A stretch of DNA of 64,000 bases from Branchiostoma floridae. Lineage: Eukaryota; Chordata; Leptocardii; Amphioxiformes; Branchiostomatidae. The DNA is taken from assembly GCF_000003815.2 (NCBI RefSeq), contig NC_049990.1:21725797-21789796 (forward strand), read 5' to 3'. Of this stretch, positions 1 to 10,690 are shown piece by piece (position 1 is the first letter of the stretch; every line of letters starts with the position of its first letter). The notes below the pieces were generated by a model. That model made no database searches. It was not told the DNA's origin and was given only the letters and a program-made list of their open reading frames with translations. The position numbers and the translations under genes are program-made.

Positions 1-3000
1 AATCAAGCCTTGTACGACCTTAAGCTTGTGACGCCTGTTGTGCTGGCCGAGAGTGAAGAAGTGAAAAAGGTTCGCTCACCTGACTGGTAGTACATGTTTG
101 AATTTGAGATGCCAGCTAATTGATTCACATGAATATTATAGTCAACTGGCAAAGAACGTACCGTTATTATTCATGAAGGGAGGAGTTTTGGTTGGAGGCC
201 ATATAATTCAATAGTGTAAACAATGGGGCTATGGTGTTCGGTGTGCTTTCATAGTATTAAAGTACACCGAACCCCAATGCCGCTCATGGGATACACAGGT
301 TATACAACCGTATGGTAGAGAACTGTGAATGAATAGGTGGATGTGACAGCTTTCATATTTGCTTCAAGGTTGGGGATTCAGTTATTCAGGGGACGGGCTA
401 TAATCAAAGGTATACATGTACGAGGGGCGTGCAATAAGTAATGGCCCTGACCCACTTTCAGTCGTCTGATCTAAATGAAATTTTGTATGTGTAATGATTC
501 ATATCTCTATGAGTTATGTTGCAAAAGACAGCTCTGAACTAATTGTGGTTTCTGATTTACTGGTGTTTGAACTTAGTCAGGTGCGAAATGGACCAGGTGT
601 GAAATGGAACCAGTTGAGTGTCGCGCAGTGATCCGGTTTTTGTATTTGAAAGGACGCACACCAAAGAAGACTTTTGATGAAATAAATGAAACTTATGGTG
701 ATGATGCCACATCATATGACCTTGTAAAACGCTGGCATCCTGAATTCAAACGTGGCCGGAAGTCTGTGGAAACAGCTCCCAGACCTGGTCGTCCCTCTTG
801 TGCCATTGATGAGGCATCTGTTGGAGGACCAACCTGGGGTGTCCTACAAAATCGGTGTCCAGAGCTGCATCAAACGATGGGAGAAATGCATAACTCTGGG
901 TGATTCCTATGAAGAGAAAGACTAATAACTGTGCCAAGTTTCATTAATCTCCTGCTATGGGAAATGGGTCAGGGCCATTACTTATTGCACGCCCCTCGTA
1001 CCTCCATACCTATCAGTAACAAGCCGTTTAACTTAAACACATCAATCGCTGATCACTCTTATCAGTCCTAATTCCATCCTCTACTGTGCAACGATATAGG
1101 TTTATACAGAGTCCGGTACAAAGGGCCGCCTTCCTGCCAACAGAACCAACGTCCTGTTCCTCGGTGACAAACGTGCCGGGAAAACCAGTCTAAAGCGCCA
1201 CCTGTCAGAAAGCGGGTTTGATCCAGAGGAGACCAGCACGGTAGGCATCGAGCGTGAGTTGGTACAAACCGAAGAGGTGGATCAACACTGGGCTGAGGTG
1301 AAAGAAACGGAGCATAATGAATTCCAAAAGGGATCCGCCTTATACACGGCCATACATGTCAATGAGGAGGGTATATCTCAACAGCCATATGCAGATAGCA
1401 CAAATCATGAGAAGGAGAACGAGAAAGAAACCTCTTCGACTTCAAAGTGGTCTTTCTACGTTAGGTTATTGATTGCCTTATTCCTTCCCCTTTCTTTCTC
1501 TTCTCTGTATTTTGATAAGTTTGGTCCCATCTTGTTGATGTCTATTGTTTTCTTCTGGATTATCTTATTCAAACAGGTTCACTTTAGGGGGTTCTCTATA
1601 GGTACGGGTGCTGTCATTGTAGCCACATTCATCAGATATTTTCACACATGTGTGCCTTTGCCTGATTCAAGTCTTGGTGTTATTGGCGTAGGCTTGCTCG
1701 CTGCTGCATGGTTCTCAGTGCTAGGAGCTTGTTTGGGGCTTGGGATGGGTATAGGGATGGCGTTAGCTTTGTGTTGTATGCAAATATCCACGGTGGATAC
1801 ACTGAAATTTAGAAGGCCAGTGTTCTATGAATCAATCTTTGAATCCATGTGCTTCATTATAGGAATGTTGATTTCGTCACGGCTGAAATCACCATTTTTC
1901 AAGATGATTGCTTTCGTCGTACCTATCGCTGGAATCCTTATTAGTGAATATGTTTCTCTAAGTTTTGCAACAAATGGTATCTCTGGCTTAGTATTTGCCA
2001 TGTCCCTGGTAATGGGTATGGACTTTGAGCGCCTTCTGTCCAGAAAATATTACTCTGAATATGTACGCAAGAACAAAGTACTTATTGATGTGGCTGGATT
2101 TATTTTGGCAATATTTTTTGGAAAGTTGATAAGTTTAAATTTCGTCTTTGATTTTGTCAATGTCAGCTTTGCTTCCATATATCTGGGACTTATCATCTAC
2201 TTTGAGGTAGAATTTAGAATGAGGCAGACGAAATATCCTTACAGATTCGTCGGGACAACTATTTCTCAGTACAGGTCCAAGGATGATCTACCAAAGAAAA
2301 TGCTGCTGTTAGATTTTGCAGGAGACCGCCTATACTATGCCACTCACCCTCTATTCATTTCTAGCCACGCTATCTTTTTGGTGGTCTTCAGTCTGGCTAA
2401 ATTTGCACAAAATGAAAGTTATCATATGCGACGTTTGACATTCTGGCTACATTCAATCGCCGCCCATGCGAAAAACCCAGAATGCAAAGTATTTCTTGTG
2501 GGTACCCACAGAGATCTAGTGCAACGCAAAAGAAGAAAACAAATCACAAAAAGAATAACAAAGAAACTTGGTCAGTACCCTCGACTTGTTGAGATGATAG
2601 TGTTGAATATGGTTAATGTGTTCGACAATAGCACACACCACACATTTGTGTTTTGTGTCGAAAATTCGGCACAAATCAAAAACGATTTGGAAGGGCTCCG
2701 CCTCCGGGAAACATTGTTGTATGAAGTGAATAGAGCGGAGCACGTCAGACATGAAATTCCCCTCAGGTGGTTGAACTTTTACGACCTAACAAACAGAAGG
2801 AAAGGGCGCAGAGGTAGGAAGGACTACCCTAAGAACTGCACTTCTTCAACGGAAGCAGTTTGGAGCATGATGCAAAAAGAGGGCATTTTCAAACCAGACG
2901 AAAAAGACGATTTTGATCTGATGCTAGATTTTTATAACCGAGTTGGGGAAATCAAGCTCATGGAAGGGTTCGTGGTTTTTGACCCACAACTTGTAGTTGA

Positions 3001-4650
3001 TCTACTTACCAACCTGCTCAGGATGCCAGTTCAAGATGGCGCCTTGGTGCCCCTGAAACTCATGGAAAAGCTTTGCAAGAATCTCAACGCCCCTTGCGAA
3101 GAGGTGATTACCATTCTTAGGCAGTATGATATCATTTGTCCCATTCTGTGCTTACCTAAAGAAGAAGACATAACCTATTCTGTACATTACATTATTCCAC
3201 TCAAGCTCGGACGACTCGACCGAAAACGCAAAGTCGTTGAGGCTGAAGAAGATATCTTAAGCTCGGATCCAGAAGACGATGACAAAGCATGGTTGCCGTT
3301 TTGGCAGAACAGGGGGACAGATGTCTGTTTCTTCTTTAACTTCAAAGAGTTCAATCCAGATGCCATATTCATCCGTCTTTTGGCCAGGTGCTTGTACATT
3401 TCTCAGCGATCTCACGACATGTTGAACAGACGAAACGTGTACAGCGATGCAGGGAGGTTCTATCAGTCCAACGACTTCTACTATAAAATTGAACTCCGCT
3501 CACCCTCAGATGACCAGAACTTGGTACAGGTCACCATTGGCAGAGCACCAGAGTCGGGGGTTCGTGAACTCCTGTGCCGCATACACCGTGACATCAAGGA
3601 CATCTGTGACAGAGACTTTCCCTACGTGAGCTACACGTTTGGGATACAGTGTGAGGCGTGTATACGTGTGAAAAGTTCTGATGACCAACCAGACCAGAGG
3701 GAGCACCCACGGCACATACTGAACATCTCAACACACGAGGAAGACTTCCCATCAGATGGCGTGACAAGATTGCTGTGTGAGAGGCAGGTGCACGAAGTTG
3801 ACTTTCGACGTTGGGTAAGTAGTACTCCTTACTACCAGACTTCAATCTTCAATGATATTTGCTTGTTCAGGACAAACCGACGATATACAGATTTGCACAT
3901 ACATGATTGTTACATGCTTTAATATCGTTCAAAAAAGCAAACACAATACACGCATTGCTTACTATGACACACGCAAGCAGGAAAAGTGTAGTGACCATTT
4001 CTTGTTTTCTCCCAATAGCCGGACACCATTCGAGTGATAGAAGACAGCAAATCGGTCAGTCAGGCAGATATTGAACGTGGCCGCAGTAAGTACATTCAAG
4101 TTATTCCCTTGGCATTGTCATGAATGCTCTTGTCATCAGATTTAACCACCTACATTAGGCGAGATTCAATTTCACTCCCTTCCAGGGCTCTTACACTCCC
4201 TACCCTAAGAGAACGAGTACGGGAACCTGGAAGCAACTCGAATTTCACCCAGGCTACATCTACATGGCCATCTTCTGACATATCTTAGTGATCCTTAGTG
4301 CACGTATTGAATATTAGTAGACCCATTGAATATTTGGGTTTGGTTATACATGCTCAATGACTGATCCTACAGGTGTCGAAATGACGGAGCCACACTGCAA
4401 ACTTCTCACCAAGAACCGGCTGCAGCTGCTGCGTAACGTCGACCCAGATGATGTCATCAACTGCCTTGTCCAAGATGACGTCATAAGTACCAGATATGCT
4501 GAGGAGATTCGCGGCCAGCAAACAACTCGCGGCCGTGTTGGGATGGTGTTGGACTATCTACCCCGCAGGAGTGATGCGGCATTTCACTTCTTCAAACGTG
4601 CACTTCTGACGACAAATCAAAATCATGTAGCCAATCTTCTGGAGGAATGA
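1..4650 (+). CDS. Roco-family GTPase with multi-pass membrane insert and C-terminal CARD (5' partial)
   Basis: Coding exons read as <1-69 (probable), 1100-3814, 4019-4085 and 4373-4650, joining in frame to about 1042 residues with the N-terminus missing. The large exon starts after an in-frame TAG/acceptor and encodes a P-loop (GDKRAGKTS, about 1163-1189), a switch-type STVGIE, then an acidic linker and about ten hydrophobic segments (about 1448-2215). The GTPase core then resumes with DFAGD (2312-2326), a GTHRD motif in the G4 place (about 2500-2515) and CVENSA near G5. A COR-like region follows (RWLNFYDL, then VGEIKLMEGFVVFDPQLVVDLL and the FNFKEFNP part). Donor TGG|GTAAGT at 3814 is strong. 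The last exon is a CARD. Roc-COR proteins are GTP-controlled signalling switches; CARDs recruit CARD partners in innate immunity or cell death. Membrane location is inferred. The first exon and its weak donor (AAG|GTTCGC) are the least certain part. Confidence 0.85.
421..998 (+). mobile_element. Internally deleted mariner-type element with perfect 34-bp TIRs
   Basis: The 34 bases at 421-454 (starting CGAGGGGCGTGCAATAAGTA) are a perfect inverted copy of 965-998. TA dinucleotides flank both ends (419-420 and 999-1000), as expected of Tc1/mariner insertion. Only 578 bp remain. The inside keeps the transposase N-terminal helix-turn-helix and the last ~30 codons, but the catalytic DDE/D core is gone, so the element could move only in trans. 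It lies in the intron upstream of the 1100-3814 exon of the Roco gene. The perfect TIRs suggest a recent arrival. Confidence 0.93.
604..931 (+). pseudogene. Mariner transposase remnant (HTH plus C-terminal tail)
   Basis: From ATG 604 the frame gives about 73 residues of the Mos1-type DNA-binding domain (VIRFLYLKGRTPKKTFDEI, YGDDA, VKRWHPEFKRGR, RPGRPS). After about 823 the frame loses similarity. In another frame, 838-931 encodes the typical mariner C-terminus (IGVQSCIKRWEKCITLGDSY) and a stop. The catalytic middle is deleted and the two ends are out of frame with each other, so no active enzyme is made. Confidence 0.85.
1448..2215 (+). other. Multi-pass membrane segment inserted in the Roc GTPase domain
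   Basis: About 255 residues, between the P-loop/switch I and the DFAGD switch II of the same open exon, are strongly hydrophobic. About ten stretches of 17-24 residues can be counted, starting with SFYVRLLIALFLPLSF and ending near ASIYLGLIIYFEV, with short charged loops (KFRRP, RLLSRKYYSEYVRKNK). The reading frame stays open throughout without stops, and charge is placed as in a polytopic membrane protein, so it is coding and not a retained intron. I do not recognise the segment as a known transporter or channel family. Confidence 0.75.
4373..4650 (+). CDS. Terminal exon encoding a CARD domain
   Basis: This exon follows acceptor CCTACAG at 4372 and completes a split serine codon from the exon at 4019-4085. 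It encodes 91 further residues and ends with TGA at 4648-4650. The pattern LLTKNRLQLLRNVD, then DDVISTRYAEEI, then TTRGRVGMVLDYLPRR, AAFHFFKRAL, fits the six-helix CARD fold: a first helix ending in a hydrophobic patch, the 'D.V.S....E.I' second and third helices, and the 'R...LLD.LPRRG..AF..F..AL' signature of helices 4-5. It is the only recognisable domain after COR, so CARD-CARD recruitment is the likely output. Confidence 0.88.
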
Positions 4651-6778
4651 GAGCTTGGGACCATCCACAAAATTCCAGATATTTCAAAACCTTGCAAAAA
4701 CAATGTCTACAAGTAGCAGCTTGTCAGTTTTAATTTAATTCAATTGGTGGCTGTTTCTTCACTGGAACAAATTTCAGGATGTTTTCATAATATAGAGCAA
4801 TGTATGACTATGAGCTTCATATTTTAGATCAGCCCAGAATACACAGACTTAGTATATTAGTTATTTGTGACCAACACTTTCAGCATGTAATGGATTGAAA
4901 AAACTTTAACTTAAGGTTTCATATGTCACAGCATCTGCATTTAGGAAGTGTGTAAAGCTTGCTAAATGAACTACCACAAACATGAGACTCACGAAATATA
5001 TTTCACCATGTAAAAGCTTTAATGCACTGCGTCATTAAAGTGTTTTCCAGCTTGTGCCATGCCATAACTTACATTATGCATTGTAACATTGATATCACAT
5101 CATTTCGTGGTTGGTGTTAACCACATATCAACGCATCATCTGATGCCTTAGCCTATATTTTGTATCAAACCATTTCGAAATACATGTATTCTACTAGACT
5201 ACTAGCTCACATTCTTACGACAAAATCAAACCCATTTATTGTCTGGATAAAATACTTAATGTTAAGACAGCTCCCAAGTAGAATTCATATTTCTAGAAAG
5301 GAAAGACTTGGTGTTGATACTTAACTTTTCACACCAAGGATTACTAGTAAAATGCATGCAACATTTCTCCCCTGTAAAGTCATGCACTAACATCTGTACA
5401 TGCAGCTGTGATTGAACAAGGGTACTGACATATTTTTGTGTTTTCATTCTTCATTTTTCTTTTCATTTATATGATATTTTTCAAGTATATTGCTAGCTTG
5501 CTCTTTAACTCTCAATCAATATTTTGTACATACATGATAGCATATAATACAATGGAATGAGCTTGAAAGCAACAAGTATTATTCTCCTAGAATTCCAACA
5601 ACAGGTACTGTAAGACATTTCTGTATGATTCAACTGTATAAGTTGAATGTTTTAATTCCCTACCCACAGTGTTTTACTAAACAATCAAATTGTGAGCATT
5701 GAAGATAAACCAAAATCACGTCAATAAACTCTGAGCGGAAGTTTTACCCCTTATTCCCACATTACCCTGGACCTATTTCCACATGCATATAATACTGTAT
5801 TAAGCAACAAAGCAAGCTTATGTGTAATGCCTACTTTGTCTATTTACAAATACATTTTTCACCCTTTACTTACAAGAGTAACTATGGTGTTCTTATTTCT
5901 GACAGATAAAATTTGACATAACGTAACCCATTTTTGCTTACTGCTGAAATGCATCTAAAAGGCATCTACATACTTTTACTTTTGAAATACAAAGCCTTGC
6001 AGAGAAGTACACATTGTACTATCTACAATCAAAAAGAGCTGCAATGACAATGTACAACTGTATTTTGAACATGATTGTTTAACATGTTAACAGTTCTACC
6101 ATCTTGAGTACTTGGAATAGGAAATTTTTCTGCCTTGTAGAGCTAGAGTCTAGAGAGCATTTGATAGCGTCAGGTTGAGGGCGACAAGTGCTTTGATATT
6201 TCCTATTGGTTTTAGCTCACTGTAGCTGATAAAAAGTAAAGATTTGAAATGTAGTGATTGAAAGAATGCAATATTTCTGGTGACTGCTAATAAATGTTGA
6301 AGTGAATACTAGCAGAAGCAAGCGACTGGTAATGTGTGCTACTGCACAACACACAATGGCCATGGATAGTCTGAAAATAAACAGTCAGGTAAAGCATTAG
6401 ACAGAAAGGTAAAATAAGTATGCATAACTTGCAGAAAACAAAACTTATGGCAAGCATTTGACATATCAATATATCTATCATAAATTTCAGCCAGTAGTAT
6501 ATATATATTTGGAGCCTCTTATTTACAGATAGAGATTTTGTCATAATTTGTATTCTTATGTATATAGACCTATATATGATGTGAACCAATCACATATCCT
6601 GTTACAAAGGCTGTGTTGGAATAGATGTGTTATCCACCAATCAACAGTGATAGCACAAACTTCTCCAGTAGTCAACCAATCATGCCAAACCTTACAACTA
6701 GCTAGTCAGGACATTGACTCTTTAACCAATCAGGAGTAAGACATAGTTAGTGATGAGCCAATCAGGTTAGATGTGCCT
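4651..6778. other. 3' UTR and intergenic spacer between Roco gene and PLEKHB
   Basis: AT-rich, with no convincing coding frame. It holds the 3' UTR of the Roco gene, with candidate poly(A) signals at 5034-5039 (ATTAAA) and 5723-5728 (AATAAA), and the 3' UTR of the converging PLEKHB gene. The poly(A) site in use cannot be decided from sequence. Confidence 0.5.
5723..5728 (+). terminator. Candidate poly(A) signal AATAAA for the Roco gene
   Basis: First canonical AATAAA on the + strand after the stop at 4650. ATTAAA at 5034-5039 is a nearer alternative that would give a 3' UTR of only about 400 bases. Confidence 0.35.
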
Positions 6779-9700
6779 TCACCACCACCAACACAAGGGA
6801 GCGAACATGAGAGAGCCGACGGCAGCGCCTGCCAACATCCCCATGGCCATGTTTGTACCGTCGTCACGGTGACGCCGGCGCTCGTCGATGATGATCGTCT
6901 GACCATTGGGCTGTGTGTACACTGTTAAAGGTAGGGATAAGATTATATACATATAACGCACAGTCTGAAAAGTAAACTTACTAAAACGTATCCCGAAGAT
7001 GCTGAATATTCCACAACATATATTCTACAAGTTAACAAGGAGAATACCAAAACAGGCGCCTAAACATTTGCAGAAACCTGAAATTCCTTATGTGATACCT
7101 GCAAATCACTTTACAAAGACAAACCTTTATGCTTATGTGATATGCACAAATTACTATGTGACACATACAAACCTTATGTGACACACCGGTTTGCAAAAGG
7201 TTTGTGCGAATCACATAAGATTTGTGTTGTATAGTGATTTGTGCATATCACATAAGGTTTGTACATTGTCGCAAAGTGATTTGTGCGATTTTCATAAGAT
7301 TCGTGTGTTTTTGCATAGTAATTCCTGTGTAACGCATAAGATTCATACGAATTTTATAAGATTCGTGCAAATGCTTAGGCACCTCTGTAAAAGATAACTT
7401 TGAAATAAAATCTTGCATAATGGCCTATCTCTACCTATGCAAGTATAAAAAGATTTCAAGAACTTACTGTATTGACCATTCTCTATGAGATAGACTTGTC
7501 CAGGTTGTGCGTATGCATATGGAGGTGGGTTATAGAGTGGCTGTCCACCATAGAGTGGCTGTCCACCCATGCCATCATCATACACCATCTCTGTGTAAGG
7601 TGGGGGAGCACTGGACGGTCTGGAATCCTGCTGGAAAATACAAAGAATAAAAATCTGATGTTCAAATAATCGAACAGTCTACTTGACCATATGAATGCGA
7701 ATCTACATGACTTATAATATAAGTTATACATGAATGTATATATCTATTGAATCTATGATTCATTTTAAGTCTTGTTATGTATCTGGGGACACCTGAAAAA
7801 CGGAACGAACCTGAGCTGTGATCTACTAGTAAAACAAATAAATGCATGAATCCACAACATAACATCTTCTATTCTTTGGATTGTTTGATTTGCCCTCAGG
7901 GAATTCTAACCTTCGTCTACTATCATGGATTTTGACACATAAAAAACATCAATTTCACAGTATCAAGAACCTTACGTTTTCAACAATCTTTGCCTCCTCA
8001 AGAGCAAACTTCCACACAGCGGCATCGTCAGCGTTGTCCGCACACACAAACATGGCGGTGGTTCTCGTCACGATGGCGAGCAGCGCGTCCCTCGATCTCC
8101 CGTCTGGCACGGTTACATCGTTCACCATGCCGCCCAGTTTGATGCCCAGACATTCTTTTCTCATGCTGATCATTCCTTTGACCTCTAGTTTTCTCTCATC
8201 TTCATAGTGGGCCAGCTGGCCATCGACATACAGGACGAAGAACTCACGCTTCCATCTCTTCAGCACAGTGGCTGCAAGGTGCATGAACAAAAGTAGTAAG
8301 GAACTACATCTATGGTAAGTTTTAAAAGATAAAAAACATAGGACTAGGAGACAATGATTCATATGGCACCATAGCAGCTAAATCTTTGCAAACTGCATTG
8401 AAAATAAGTGATTTCAAGTCAGTGTGACATCACTGACACAGTGGTAGGGGTGCTTGGCCCAGAACCTGATGTGATTTGATGCTGTGATATTGGAAAGGCA
8501 CTTCCTCACTTCACTTTGATGAAAATGAGGTCCTAACTTCGGTATGGGACATCCCTCGGATAGGACGATAAATGGAGGTCCCGCATTTGAAGAGAGCCAC
8601 ATCTCGAGCATGACAAACTTATCAAAAAAACTAGAGTTCAGGGACCTCATGCCTCCATGAAACATTTAGTGCTTTGTTGTGGATGGTATGTATGTTTATA
8701 GTCGGCTGTATTTGAGAGTAATGGTTATAAATGTTATGGGAAAGTAGTGGTGTATTTATTTAATGACACAGAGGANNNNNNNNNNNNNNNNNNNNNNNNN
8801 NNNNNNNNNNNNNNNNNNNNNNNNNNNNNNNNNNNNNNNNNNNNNNNNNNNNNNNNNNNNNNNNNNNNNNNNNNNNNNNNNNNNNNNNNNNNNNNNNNNN
8901 NNNNNNNNNNNNNNNNNNNNNNNNNNNNNNNNNNNNNNNNNNNNNNNNNNNNNNNNNNNNNNNNNNNNNNNNNNNNNNNNNNNNNNNNAGAAGGGATGTG
9001 GCCAACTTTAGTCAGATGGTGATTTGATTTTCCACCAATATGTCATAACATCAGCTGTTCACACGGTACAAAAACGAGATGCACACTTTCCTCTGATAGC
9101 CCTACACCAACTGTAAGATGAATACTTGGCGCCAACCCCGTCTGCTAAAAAACAAGTACCATTGGCTACGAAAGAGACAACTAACAACTGTCCCTTATCG
9201 TAACAAAATCAGAACATCTGTATTGCCCATAAAACTTCTGACACCCAACCCATCTAAGATGAGAGGACCTAATGGCATTTTAATCACCATGTCACTCAAA
9301 TCAGCAGTACAGTATGTGAGACATCCATACCTGTTAAGCATTACCGTTAAATGTACCTCAACTTCTTACAACTATACTTACGCTTCACATCTCCATGATA
9401 TCCTAAGCAGACATAAATAAAACTAATTATCATATTCAAAAAACTCGGGGTTCGTCTGTCATACAAATCACCTCACTATCTGCTTGGAGCTAAGCCCATT
9501 AACAAACACTTAAAGTTAAAGCACGATGCCTGTTCCAATATATCGCAGATATAGGGGTGATTTCTGATATTATTACATGAATTATAACAACAGATACGGC
9601 GCCCAAAATATCATCGATTTGAGCTTTCATCACACCCCACCAACACAACAAGTATGAAACCAATCCATCCAGCCGTTCTTGAGTAATCTTGTACACAGAC

Positions 9701-9933
9701 AGAGACACATAACAGAAAATATAACCTCCATGACATTTCATGGAGGTAATTACAGGTCATCCCTGTGTGAGCAGATCAAATAAATCTGAGGCTGTTTATC
9801 GGGTATGCAAAACAAACTGACAGACATCTGTTTCAAGTCCCTGCCCAACATAATTTCTAAATTGGATGCCGGAATAGACAAACTTACTCTGTCTTAGCAA
9901 CCAACCACTCTTGGCGATCACCTCAGACGACAT
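6779..9933 (-). CDS. PLEKHB: PLEKHB/evectin (PH domain-containing family B) protein, complete
   Basis: Four coding exons on the minus strand: 9933-9888 (ATG at 9933), 8271-7976, 7630-7468 and 6921-6779 (stop at 6781-6779), 215 residues; human evectin-2 has about 222. The product begins MSSEVIAKSGWLLRQ and joins across a phase-1 intron to TVLKRWKREFFVLYVDG, the opening strands of the evectin PH domain. The PH domain ends around WKFALEEAKIVEN. A proline-rich linker follows with APPPYTE and two GGQPLY repeats, then a basic patch (DERRRHRD) and a Gly/Ala-rich hydrophobic tail (GMLAGAAVGSLMF) ending in WWW. In the family, the PH domain binds phosphatidylserine or phosphoinositides and the tail anchors the protein in recycling endosome or Golgi membranes. 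PPPY is a WW-domain/Nedd4 ligand. An N gap lies in the first intron. One amphioxus gene corresponds to vertebrate PLEKHB1 and PLEKHB2. Confidence 0.93.
7055..7383. repeat. Fold-back element made of repeated units, in a PLEKHB intron
   Basis: The two ends are inverted copies (GGCGCCTAAACATTTGCA on the left, the complement of TGCAAATGCTTAGGCACC on the right). Nearly the whole 329 bp is an imperfect palindrome. Each half is a chain of roughly 35-45 bp units carrying TTATGTGA and CACAAATCAC in one orientation, or their complements in the other. No coding potential. Confidence 0.8.
8440..8625 (+). repeat. tRNA-derived SINE-like copy
   Basis: Shares with 33497-33745 the ordered blocks GAAAGGCACTT, CTCACTTCACTT, GGATAGGACG, AAATGGAGGTCCC and GAGAGCCACATCTCGAGCA. 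The 5' tRNA-like head is degraded here. It lies in the first intron of PLEKHB. Confidence 0.65.
8776..8988. other. Assembly gap (213 N)
   Basis: A run of N inside the first PLEKHB intron. No known PLEKHB coding sequence is missing, as the exons on both sides join in frame. Confidence 1.
9622..9752 (-). repeat. Copy of the CCTCCATGA-hairpin interspersed repeat
   Basis: In reverse orientation it carries the hairpin CCTCCATGA/TCATGGAGG (arms 9725-9733 and 9738-9746), then the run AAGAACGGCTGGATGGATTG, TTTCATACTTG and a GTTGGTGGGGTGTG block. The same order is found at 36970 and 44236. It is a 5' fragment of the family. Confidence 0.75.
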
Positions 9934-10676
9934 GGCTGGGTCAGTTGGCACCCTGGCTCTGATGCAATACCTGTTCAACACAAATTATGTTTCAGGAACA
10001 GGTAATATGGTTTTGAAGCAAATTATCATAATATTTCAAGGTATGATCAATAATTACTGCATGGAGTTGGACATTGTGCCATTTCAAAACTGTTGCATGA
10101 TCTACCTTAAACAACATTTCACATTAGAGAAATCAAGGATAAGGACTTAAACTTGGGGACTACCTCAAGACAAACCCAAGAACATATTTTTTACAGAATA
10201 TAAATTCGTCAAGATGCAACCTGACTATGATCATGAGTATGACGTAATGTTGAATAGCTTTCAAAACATTGGCAAAACTTCCCCAAAATTTGCATTTCTT
10301 GAAACTTCAGCATCCAGCAATGTCTTAAGACGTTATAAGACTCACTAAACACCAGTAAAAACAGTTGTCTCACCTGTATTGGGTGATAATTTGCCCCCAA
10401 TCACACAAGAACTGTAAACACAACCTGGTTTTTCGATTTCTCCAATCTTACTGTTCGAAGTAAAGCTAGCACGTCATTCAGATTCTGATACTGTTACTTT
10501 AAAGGTGAGCAATTTCGCGTATAAATGTCTTATTTTGTGCAACAAATTAAAGAAAATTTGTATTAAGATGTCAATTCATTGTTTTAGTTTGCCATAATTA
10601 TGAATTTGCTCGTTTTAATACTCAAATCGCCGAGCAAATCTATGGGGCTCAAATAATGTACTATTTATAGCTTAAT

Positions 10677-10690
10677 TTGCGCATGCGCAA
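10677..10690. promoter_or_regulatory. NRF-1-type palindrome in probable bidirectional promoter
   Basis: A perfect 14-bp palindrome, TTGCGCATGCGCAA, contains the NRF-1 consensus core GCGCATGCGC. Further TGCGCA-type half sites occur within 60 bases (10700-10735) and an ETS-like CTTCCGG at about 10751. It lies 744 bp upstream of the PLEKHB ATG and on the same side as the FAM168 5' end. Promoter function is inferred. Confidence 0.55.

Noticed and set aside
1-69. Independent upstream gene at the left edge
   Set aside because: Frame and phase 0 fit directly onto the P-loop exon at 1100, so it is more simply the preceding Roco exon, though the donor is weak.
7055-7383. Regular short repeats suggesting a CRISPR-like array
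   Set aside because: Repeats are imperfect, face both ways, lie in an intron of an animal gene, and there are no cas genes.
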